64,000 bases of DNA, taken from contig CACJLN010000002.1 of NCBI GenBank assembly GCA_902594255.1, positions 62,001-126,000 on the forward strand. The letters are read 5' to 3'. This document shows, in pieces, positions 56,247-64,000 of the stretch. The notes under the pieces are model-generated. The model saw nothing but the letters and a program-made list of their open reading frames with translations, did not search any database and was not told where the DNA came from. The stretch is from an uncultured Pelagibacteraceae bacterium (GTDB lineage: Bacteria > Pseudomonadota > Alphaproteobacteria > Pelagibacterales > Pelagibacteraceae). The position numbers and the translations under genes are program-made. Positions within the stretch are counted from its first letter, which is position 1; each line of letters starts with the position of its first letter.

Positions 56247-57518
56247 ATGAGCACAAATAATAAAAATATTCTTTATTGTTCTTTTTGCGGAAAGAGCCAA
56301 CATGAAGTCAGAAAGCTAATTGCTGGACCAACTGTATTCATATGTGATGAGTGTGTTGAGCTTTGTATGGATATTATTAAAGAGGAAAATAAAGATACAT
56401 TTGTAAAACACCAAGATGGATTACCATCACCAAAAGAAATTTGTGCAGTTTTAAATGATTATGTAATTGGTCAAGATCATGCAAAAAAAGTTCTATCAGT
56501 TGCCGTACACAATCATTATAAAAGATTAAACTATGAAAATAAAACTAGTAAAAATGTTGAGTTATCAAAATCCAATATTCTTCTAGTAGGACCTACAGGT
56601 TGTGGAAAAACTTTACTAGCCCAAACTTTAGCTAGAATACTTGATGTACCTTTTACTATGGCTGACGCAACAACTTTGACTGAAGCTGGTTATGTTGGAG
56701 AAGATGTAGAAAATATAATTTTAAAACTTCTGCAAGCAGCGGACTATAATGTAGAAAAAGCTCAAAGAGGAATTGTTTATATTGATGAAGTAGATAAGAT
56801 AAGTAGAAAATCTGAAAATCCATCTATCACAAGAGATGTCTCAGGAGAGGGTGTTCAACAAGCCTTACTAAAAATTATGGAGGGTACAATTGCAAGTGTT
56901 CCACCTCAAGGTGGACGAAAACATCCTCAACAAGAATTTTTGCAGGTTGATACAACTAATATTCTATTTATTTGTGGTGGAGCCTTTGCTGGTTTAGATA
57001 AAATAATTTCACAAAGAGATAAAGGAACCTCCATCGGATTTGGAGCAGATGTTAAAGATACGCAAAATAAAAAAACTGGGGAATGGATGAAAAGTTTAGA
57101 ACCTGAGGATTTATTAAAATATGGATTAATTCCAGAATTTGTTGGAAGACTACCTATGATCGCAACACTAGAGGATTTGGATGTCAAATCTTTAATAAAA
57201 ATTATACAAGAACCCAAAAACTCTTTAACAAAACAATATCAGGAATTATTTAAATTAGATGGTGCAAAACTTACTTTTAAAGAAAATGCTTTAAAAGAAA
57301 TTGCTCAAAAAGCAATAAAGAAAAAAACTGGAGCAAGAGGGCTTAGAGCAATAATGGAGAATATTTTATTAAAAACGATGTATGATTTACCTGGAATGGA
57401 AAATATTCAAGAAGTAATAGTTGATGCTAATTCTGCAAAAGGACTTTCAGAACCGATTTTAATTCATTCAAAAGGTGATTCGAGCACAATAAAAACCAAC
57501 AAAACTACAGCGGCTTAA
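56247..57518 (+). CDS. clpX: ATP-dependent Clp protease ATP-binding subunit
   Basis: [44 protein letters not shown]. Confidence 0.97.
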   Translation: MSTNNKNILYCSFCGKSQHEVRKLIAGPTVFICDECVELCMDIIKEENKDTFVKHQDGLPSPKEICAVLNDYVIGQDHAKKVLSVAVHNHYKRLNYENKTSKNVELSKSNILLVGPTGCGKTLLAQTLARILDVPFTMADATTLTEAGYVGEDVENIILKLLQAADYNVEKAQRGIVYIDEVDKISRKSENPSITRDVSGEGVQQALLKIMEGTIASVPPQGGRKHPQQEFLQVDTTNILFICGGAFAGLDKIISQRDKGTSIGFGADVKDTQNKKTGEWMKSLEPEDLLKYGLIPEFVGRLPMIATLEDLDVKSLIKIIQEPKNSLTKQYQELFKLDGAKLTFKENALKEIAQKAIKKKTGARGLRAIMENILLKTMYDLPGMENIQEVIVDANSAKGLSEPILIHSKGDSSTIKTNKTTAA

Positions 57519-57578
57519 TATCCTTAATAAGTCATAAAAATCTATTGCAATATTTTATTTAATATCCATATTTAAGCT

Positions 57579-59957
57579 ATGGATGTCAAATTTACATTAC
57601 CGTTATTGCCACTAAGAGATATTGTAGTATTTCCGAGCATGGTAATACCTTTGTTTGTAGGACGAGATAAATCAATTTCAGCATTGAATGAGGTAATGAA
57701 AAAAGAGAAAAAAATTATTCTTGTAACTCAAAAAAATTCAGAAATAGATGATCCGAAAAAAAATGATATTTTTTTACAGGGTTGTGAGGGTAATATTTTA
57801 CAACTTTTGAAACTCCCAGATGGTACAGTCAAAGTTTTAGTAGAGGGCATTAGAAGAGTAAAAATTTTAGAATTTAATGACAATAATAAGTTTATAACTT
57901 GTGATTACTCACATTCTAAAGATGAAAATGATAAAAATGAGGACCTTTATCCTCTAGCAGTTACAGCATTAAGGAAACTTGAAAAATTAACTTCTATAAA
58001 TAAAAAAATTTCTAGCGAAACTATAAGCAATATAAAACAATTGAAAGATCCGTCACAAATTGGGGATAACATAGCTTCGCATTTATCAGCTTCAATTTCA
58101 GAAAAACAACAAATTTTTGAAACATTAGATGTTAAAAAAAGACTTAACTTAATAATTAAGATAATGGAAAATGAAACAAGCATTATTGGTGTTGAAAAAA
58201 GAATAAGGGGTAGAGTTAAAACCCAAATGGAAAAAACTCAAAGAGAATATTATTTAAATGAACAACTCAAAGCTATTCAAAAAGAATTAGGTGAAATTGA
58301 GGATGGCAAAGATGAAAGTGCAAATTTAAATAAATCTATCCTAAAAGCTAAAATGCCTAAAGATGTTGAAAAAAAATGTCTTCAAGAATTAAAGAAGTTG
58401 AAAAATATGAGTCCGATGTCAGCAGAGGCTACAGTTGTAAGAAATTATCTTGATTGGATGATTGATTTACCATGGTTCAAAAAAAGTGACGTGGATATTG
58501 ATTTAAATAAGGCTTTAAACATTTTAGATAAAGATCACTATGGATTAGAAAAAATTAAAGAAAGAATAATAGAATTTTTGGCTGTTCAAAAAAGGATGGG
58601 TAAAATTAAAGGTCCTATACTATGTTTAGTCGGACCTCCTGGTGTAGGTAAAACTTCTCTAGGAAAATCAATTGCAAAAGCTACAAACAGAGAATTTGTA
58701 AGAATGTCTGTTGGTGGGATGAGAGATGAAGCTGAAATTAGAGGGCATAGAAGAACTTATATTGGTTCTTTACCAGGTAAAATAATTCAGATGATGAAAA
58801 AAGCTGGAACAAAAAATCCACTTATCCTTTTAGATGAAATAGATAAAATTGGAAATGATTATAGAGGTGATCCTTCATCTGCTCTACTTGAAGCATTAGA
58901 TCCAGAGCAAAACACAAATTTTAACGATCATTATTTAGAGGTGGACTATGATTTATCAGATGTAATGTTCGTCACTACAGCAAACACTTTGAATATTTTA
59001 CCTCCATTATTAGATAGAATGGAAGTTATAAGATTAGCTGGATATACTGAGGATGAAAAACTTAATATTGCAAATAAATATTTATTACCCAAACAAATAA
59101 AAGATAATGGTGTTAAAGAGGAAGAAATGAAACTTGGTGATGATATTATTAAAGAAATTATAAGAAATTATACAAAAGAGTCTGGAGTAAGAAATTTAGA
59201 AAGAGAAATCTCAAAAGTTGCTCGTAAAGTTGTAAAAAAAGTTGTTTCAGGTGAAAAAAAAGAAGTAGTAGTTGATAAAAAAAATCTTCAAGATTTTCTT
59301 GGAGTTGCGAAATTTAAGTCTGGTGAATTAGAAAGTGAAAATAAGGTTGGTATAGTGACTGGTTTAGCATGGACTGAATATGGTGGTGAAATTTTAAAGA
59401 TTGAAACTGTGACAATGCCAGGTAAAGGAAGAATGCAAATTACTGGTAAACTTGGTGATGTTATGCAAGAATCTGTTAAGGCAGCTAAATCTTTTGTTAG
59501 ATCAAAATGTCTGGAATATGGAATAATCCCACCATTATTTGAAAAAAAAGATTTCCATATCCACGTACCAGAGGGAGCTACACCAAAAGATGGACCATCA
59601 GCTGGTATTGGTATGGTCACTTCTATTGTATCGTCTCTAACAAATATTCCAGTTAAAAAAGATATTGCGATGACAGGAGAGGTTACAATTACTGGTCAGG
59701 TGTTACAAATTGGAGGATTAAAAGAAAAATTATTGGCGGCTCATAGAGCAGGTATAAAAGAAGTTTTAATCCCTAAAGAGAACGAAAAAGATCTAATAGA
59801 TATGCCAAAAAAAATTACTGATGAGATTAAGATTACACCTATTGAGTATGCAGACGAAGTTTTAAAGATAGCTTTAACCAAAGAGCTTAAAAAAACTGAG
59901 TGGGTAGAAGTCGATTTAACTAAAAAAGACGATAAATCTCAAGCAAGCATTCAATAA
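57579..59957 (+). CDS. lon: Lon protease
   Basis: CLVGPPGVGKTSLGKSIAKA, PKDGPSAGIGMVTS, KLLAAHRAGIK. Confidence 0.97.
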   Translation: MDVKFTLPLLPLRDIVVFPSMVIPLFVGRDKSISALNEVMKKEKKIILVTQKNSEIDDPKKNDIFLQGCEGNILQLLKLPDGTVKVLVEGIRRVKILEFNDNNKFITCDYSHSKDENDKNEDLYPLAVTALRKLEKLTSINKKISSETISNIKQLKDPSQIGDNIASHLSASISEKQQIFETLDVKKRLNLIIKIMENETSIIGVEKRIRGRVKTQMEKTQREYYLNEQLKAIQKELGEIEDGKDESANLNKSILKAKMPKDVEKKCLQELKKLKNMSPMSAEATVVRNYLDWMIDLPWFKKSDVDIDLNKALNILDKDHYGLEKIKERIIEFLAVQKRMGKIKGPILCLVGPPGVGKTSLGKSIAKATNREFVRMSVGGMRDEAEIRGHRRTYIGSLPGKIIQMMKKAGTKNPLILLDEIDKIGNDYRGDPSSALLEALDPEQNTNFNDHYLEVDYDLSDVMFVTTANTLNILPPLLDRMEVIRLAGYTEDEKLNIANKYLLPKQIKDNGVKEEEMKLGDDIIKEIIRNYTKESGVRNLEREISKVARKVVKKVVSGEKKEVVVDKKNLQDFLGVAKFKSGELESENKVGIVTGLAWTEYGGEILKIETVTMPGKGRMQITGKLGDVMQESVKAAKSFVRSKCLEYGIIPPLFEKKDFHIHVPEGATPKDGPSAGIGMVTSIVSSLTNIPVKKDIAMTGEVTITGQVLQIGGLKEKLLAAHRAGIKEVLIPKENEKDLIDMPKKITDEIKITPIEYADEVLKIALTKELKKTEWVEVDLTKKDDKSQASIQ

Positions 59958-60026
59958 CAATACTTGTTTCATCAAATATCTGTTTTTTATAAGTGTTTAT
60001 AAACTTATCATGTTATTATTTAATTT

Positions 60027-60701
60027 ATGAAAAAAATAATAGGAAAACCAGTTGAAACAAATCAAAAACTAATAGAGTTAATTGAAAGATTAAAAATTAA
60101 CAATTTTTATTTAAAAAATAATAAAGATTTTAGAGATCAAATTCTTAAAGATATAAATATTGAAGATGAAATTCTAGACATTGGAAAAGCAATGAGGGAT
60201 AAATTTAATAAAATTGTTTGTAAAAACGTTGAAACTTTAGACGTTAATGATTTTGGAAGTTATCCAGACATAGTGTGTGACATATGTTCTGATGTAACCC
60301 AATTAGAAAATAAGTACGATAAAATTATTTGTATAGCAATTCTTGAACATGTTTATGATCCATTTAAAGCAATTTTTAATTTAAAAAAAATGCTTAAAAC
60401 TGATGGTAAAATTTATGGTTACGTTCCATATCTCTTTTATTATCACGCTCCTACAGATTTAAAATTTCAAGATTATTTTAGATTTTCAAAAGATGCTTTG
60501 GCTTATTTATTTAAAGATTTTAATGATGTGGAGTTATATCCTGTTAGAGGCAGAATATCATCATCGTTTAATATGATGTTTGCAGGAAGATGGAAAAAAT
60601 ATATGGAAAAAACAAATATTAATATTTTATTAGACAAACTATCAAGTAATGAAAAAAATCTAAAACAGTGTAGTGGTTTTAATTTTATTGTTAAAAAATA
60701 A
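60027..60701 (+). CDS. SAM-dependent methyltransferase-like protein
   Basis: DEILDIGKAM, YDKIICIAILEHVYDPFKAIFNLKKMLKTDGKIYGYVPY. Confidence 0.7.
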   Translation: MKKIIGKPVETNQKLIELIERLKINNFYLKNNKDFRDQILKDINIEDEILDIGKAMRDKFNKIVCKNVETLDVNDFGSYPDIVCDICSDVTQLENKYDKIICIAILEHVYDPFKAIFNLKKMLKTDGKIYGYVPYLFYYHAPTDLKFQDYFRFSKDALAYLFKDFNDVELYPVRGRISSSFNMMFAGRWKKYMEKTNINILLDKLSSNEKNLKQCSGFNFIVKK

Positions 60702-60733
60702 TTTTTTAAGCCATTTTTAATAATTAATTGAAC

Positions 60734-60761
60734 TTGACGTTGATGTGCTAATAGATATAAA
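60734..60761 (+). promoter_or_regulatory. Sigma70-like promoter for tRNA-Val/tRNA-Asp
   Basis: TTGACG, 16-nt spacer, TATAAA. Confidence 0.65.
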
Positions 60762-60778
60762 ACAATATTTTTGGTCAA

Positions 60779-60854
60779 GGGCGGTTAGCTCAGTTGGTAG
60801 AGCATCTCGTTTACACCGAGGGGGTCAAAGGTTCGAGTCCTTTACTGCCCACCA
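60779..60854 (+). tRNA. tRNA-Val (UAC)
   Basis: 76-nt cloverleaf with anticodon loop TTTACAC; encoded CCA. Confidence 0.95.
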
Positions 60855-60868
60855 GAAGAATCAGAAGT

Positions 60869-60945
60869 GGGGGTGTAGCTCAGTTGGTTAGAGCGATCGC
60901 CTGTCACGCGATAGGTCGAGGGTTCGAGTCCCTTCACTCCCGCCA
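60869..60945 (+). tRNA. tRNA-Asp (GUC)
   Basis: 77-nt cloverleaf with ATCGC-CTGTCAC-GCGAT anticodon arm; encoded CCA. Confidence 0.95.
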
Positions 60946-61050
60946 CTTTTTCATTAACAGCTAATAATAATTGTCAATTAAGCCCAATATTTTGAATAAT
61001 GTGACCTAACACCACTTCATCTAGCTATAAAAAATGATATATATTCCTCC

Positions 61051-61419
61051 ATGACTGCGGAATTTTTAAAAGATTATTTACCTATAATATTATTCTTAAT
61101 TATTGCATTAGGTTTAAGCTGTGCTTTTATAGCTGTAAATTTTATTTTATCTCCAAAAAATCCAGATCCTGAAAAATTATCAGCTTATGAATGTGGTTTT
61201 GAACCTTTTCAGGATTCGAGAATGGAATTTGATGTAAGATTTTATCTAGTTGCAATACTTTTTATTATTTTTGATCTTGAAATCGCATTTTTATTTCCAT
61301 GGGCTATTTCATTAGGAAATATAGGCATCTTAGGATTTTCTTCAATGATGATTTTTTTATTCATATTAACGATTGGGTTTATTTATGAGTGGAAAAAAGG
61401 TGCATTAGACTGGGAATAA
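61051..61419 (+). CDS. nuoA: NADH-quinone oxidoreductase subunit A
   Basis: [40 protein letters not shown]. Confidence 0.97.
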   Translation: MTAEFLKDYLPIILFLIIALGLSCAFIAVNFILSPKNPDPEKLSAYECGFEPFQDSRMEFDVRFYLVAILFIIFDLEIAFLFPWAISLGNIGILGFSSMMIFLFILTIGFIYEWKKGALDWE

Positions 61420-61429
61420 GTTTTTTTAA

Positions 61430-61945
61430 ATGAATAATAATTTAGATCAAGTACCTGAAGAGTTTAAACAGCTTGCTGAGGATTTTGGCAAGAATGGATT
61501 TATTACTACTTCCTTGGAGAACTTAGTTAATTGGTCAAGATCTGGCTCTTTACACTGGATGACTTTCGGGCTCGCTTGTTGTGCAGTTGAAATGATGCAG
61601 ACAGCTATGCCGAGGTATGATCTTGAGAGATTTGGTGCTGCTCCTAGAGGATCACCAAGACAATCTGATGTTATGATAGTTGCAGGAACTTTGACAAATA
61701 AAATGGCACCTGCTTTAAGAAAAGTTTATGATCAAATGCCAGAGCCAAGATATGTAATATCTATGGGAAGTTGTGCTAATGGCGGAGGTTACTATCACTA
61801 TTCTTATTCTGTGGTGAGAGGATGTGATCGAATCGTACCCGTAGATGTTTATGTGCCAGGTTGCCCGCCTTCTGCCGAGGCTTTGTTGTACGGAATAATG
61901 CAATTACAAAAAAAAATTAGAAACAAAGGTTCTTTTAATAGATAA
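61430..61945 (+). CDS. nuoB: NADH-quinone oxidoreductase subunit B
   Basis: [39 protein letters not shown]. Confidence 0.97.
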   Translation: MNNNLDQVPEEFKQLAEDFGKNGFITTSLENLVNWSRSGSLHWMTFGLACCAVEMMQTAMPRYDLERFGAAPRGSPRQSDVMIVAGTLTNKMAPALRKVYDQMPEPRYVISMGSCANGGGYYHYSYSVVRGCDRIVPVDVYVPGCPPSAEALLYGIMQLQKKIRNKGSFNR

Positions 61946-61946
61946 A

Positions 61947-62552
61947 ATGAAAAATTTAATTGATTTAGAGAAAAAAATAAACTCAGAGCTTACAACTAAA
62001 ATTAAAAATACTCTAATTAAGCATGATCAAATTTATGTTGAAATCGATAAAGAGGATTTGTTGGATGTTGTTTTGTTTATAAAAACAAATCAAGAAGTTA
62101 AATTCAGACAACTTATTGATATTACTGTTGTCGACTACCCTGAAGAAACGCAAAGATTTAAAATTGTTTACCTTTTCTTAAGTCATGAATTTAATCAAAG
62201 AATGATTTTAAGTTATTATATTAATGAGAAAGAGGTAATCTCTTCGTTGACCTCTGTCTTCCCTTCAGCAAATTGGATGGAAAGAGAAGTTTTTGATATG
62301 TATGGAGTAAATTTTAAAGATCATCCAGATTTAAGAAGAATACTTACAGATTATGGTTTCGAAGGACACCCATTAAGAAAAGATTTTCCTTTAACTGGTC
62401 ATTCAGAGGTAAGATACAGTGAAGAGAAAAAAAAGGTTATTAATGAACCAGTAAAACTTGAGCAAAACTATAGAAATTTTGATTACGAAAGCCCTTGGGA
62501 GGGAACTAAATATCTAAAAGAAATTACAGAGTCCAATGACAAAAAAAATTAA
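61947..62552 (+). CDS. nuoC: NADH-quinone oxidoreductase subunit C
   Basis: [42 protein letters not shown]. Confidence 0.96.
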   Translation: MKNLIDLEKKINSELTTKIKNTLIKHDQIYVEIDKEDLLDVVLFIKTNQEVKFRQLIDITVVDYPEETQRFKIVYLFLSHEFNQRMILSYYINEKEVISSLTSVFPSANWMEREVFDMYGVNFKDHPDLRRILTDYGFEGHPLRKDFPLTGHSEVRYSEEKKKVINEPVKLEQNYRNFDYESPWEGTKYLKEITESNDKKN

Positions 62553-63711
62553 AAATTTAAATTTAAATTTTGGTCCACAGCACCCTGCTGCTCATGGTGT
62601 GCTAAGATTAATACTTGAACTAGATGGAGAAGTTGTTGAAAAAGCTGATCCTCATATTGGCTTACTTCATCGAGGAACTGAAAAATTAATAGAAAATAAA
62701 ACTTACATGCAAGCAGTTCCATACTTTGATAGACTTGATTATGTTGCGCCTATGAACCAAGAACATGCATTTGCTTTAGCTATTGAAAGAATTTTGGAAA
62801 TTGATGTACCAATAAGAGCACAATATATAAGAGTAATGTTTTGTGAAATAGGTAGAATATTAAGTCATATATTAAATGTTACAACTCAAGCTCTAGATGT
62901 AGGTGCACTAACTCCATCTTTGTGGGGATTTGAAGAAAGAGAAACATTAATGACCTTTTATGAACGTGCATCAGGATCTAGATTACATGCGAATTATTTT
63001 AGAGCTGGAGGTGTTCATCAAGATTTACCCGCTGGTTTAGAGAGCGACATAAGTAAATTTTGTGAAACTTTTCCAAAAATAATTAATGATTTAGAAAATC
63101 TTTTAACTGACAATAGAATATTCAAACAAAGAAATGTTGATATCGGAGTAGTCACAAAAGAGGATGCACTTGATTATTCATTTAGTGGAGTAATGATTAG
63201 AGGCTCAGGTATTCCATGGGATTTAAGAAAATCTCAGCCATATGATTGTTATGAACAATTAGAGTTTAAAATTCCTGTAGGAAAAAATGGTGATTGTTAT
63301 GATAGATATCTATGTAGAATTGAGGAGATGAAAGAGAGTGTCTCAATTATTAAACAATGTTTAACGAAAATGGAAAAAGGCCCAATTAAAGCTTTTGACG
63401 GAAAAATATCTCCACCATCTAAAACAGAAATTAAACAATCAATGGAAGCATTAATACATCACTTTAAATTATTTACTGAAGGCTATCGTGTTCCAAAAGA
63501 TGAAATTTATACAGCTGTGGAAGCACCAAAAGGAGAATTTGGGGTTTATTTGATTTCTGATGGGTCAAGCAAACCTTATAAATGCAAAATAAGAGCACCT
63601 GGATTTTCACATTTACAATCAATGGACTATTTAATTAAGGGTCACATGCTGGCTGATGTCCCTGCTGTACTCGGCTCCTTAGACATAGTTTTTGGAGAGG
63701 TAGATAGATGA
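62536..63711 (+). CDS. nuoD: NADH-quinone oxidoreductase subunit D
   Basis: [35 protein letters not shown]. Confidence 0.97.
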   Translation: MTKKIKNLNLNFGPQHPAAHGVLRLILELDGEVVEKADPHIGLLHRGTEKLIENKTYMQAVPYFDRLDYVAPMNQEHAFALAIERILEIDVPIRAQYIRVMFCEIGRILSHILNVTTQALDVGALTPSLWGFEERETLMTFYERASGSRLHANYFRAGGVHQDLPAGLESDISKFCETFPKIINDLENLLTDNRIFKQRNVDIGVVTKEDALDYSFSGVMIRGSGIPWDLRKSQPYDCYEQLEFKIPVGKNGDCYDRYLCRIEEMKESVSIIKQCLTKMEKGPIKAFDGKISPPSKTEIKQSMEALIHHFKLFTEGYRVPKDEIYTAVEAPKGEFGVYLISDGSSKPYKCKIRAPGFSHLQSMDYLIKGHMLADVPAVLGSLDIVFGEVDR

Positions 63712-64000
63712 GTTTGAGAAAACCTGCAAAAAATCAACCTGATAATTTTGAATTTAATTCATCTTCACTAGAGGAGGCAAAGAAAATTGTCAACAAGTAT
63801 CCAAAAGGAAAACAACAAAGTGCAGTAATGGCATTACTATATCTTGCGCAGAAACAGAATGATAATTGGATACCTTTAGCAGCAATGAAATATATCGCAA
63901 AATTTTTAGAAATGCCTTACATAAAAGTTTATGAGGTCGCCACTTTCTATAGTATGTATAATTTATCTCCGGTTGGTAAATATTTTGTTCAGGTTTGTAC
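63708..64000 (+). CDS. nuoE: NADH-quinone oxidoreductase subunit E, N-terminal part (runs off window)
   Basis: ATG at 63708 overlaps nuoD stop; frame reads ...[56 protein letters not shown]. Confidence 0.95.
   Translation, partial: MSLRKPAKNQPDNFEFNSSSLEEAKKIVNKYPKGKQQSAVMALLYLAQKQNDNWIPLAAMKYIAKFLEMPYIKVYEVATFYSMYNLSPVGKYFVQVC

Noticed and set aside
54000-61000. tRNA genes considered as possible integration sites for a mobile element
   Set aside because: No integrase, direct repeat of tRNA 3' end or composition shift nearby; neighbours are conserved tig-clp-lon and nuo operons
1-64000. CRISPR arrays, IS elements, prophage, toxin-antitoxin or defence islands
   Set aside because: No regularly spaced repeats, transposase, phage structural or recognisable defence genes seen on reading both strands

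Overview
The window is a compact, AT-rich alphaproteobacterial chromosome segment. Gene content and style (aprMBA, mcd, TRAP transporters, 0-10 nt intergenic gaps, very low GC) point to the SAR11/Pelagibacterales lineage; that assignment is inference. Main blocks: (1) the 3' end of a TRAP dctP, then dctQM, dus, a TauE-type exporter and malonyl-CoA decarboxylase; (2) pgm, a GT17 glycosyltransferase and nrdAB; (3) aceA divergent from an XRE/ScfR-like regulator, then rseP, HU and amt; (4) housekeeping and small membrane genes (recX, cysQ, mnmA, a PLP-dependent metC-like gene, pabB/A/C, HIT); (5) a sulfur module: aprMBA, two unknown small genes, TauE exporter, YeiH-type exporter, suyAB and xsc; (6) a GMC oxidoreductase, a second TRAP system, an NCS1 permease and an SDR; (7) tRNA-Leu, tig, clpP, clpX, lon, a methyltransferase, tRNA-Val, tRNA-Asp and nuoABCDE. 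No CRISPR array, IS element, prophage or rRNA was seen. The best leads are: the organosulfonate-to-sulfite-to-APS module with unnamed small components; the aceA/ScfR divergent region, with a 20-bp perfect palindrome, several TTTACAA repeats and an unlisted 53-aa ORF; structured elements flanking amt; tandem NrdR-like boxes plus a GTTC-N7-GTTC element upstream of nrdAB; and several microproteins missed by the 60-aa ORF cutoff. All calls were made by eye, with no database searches.
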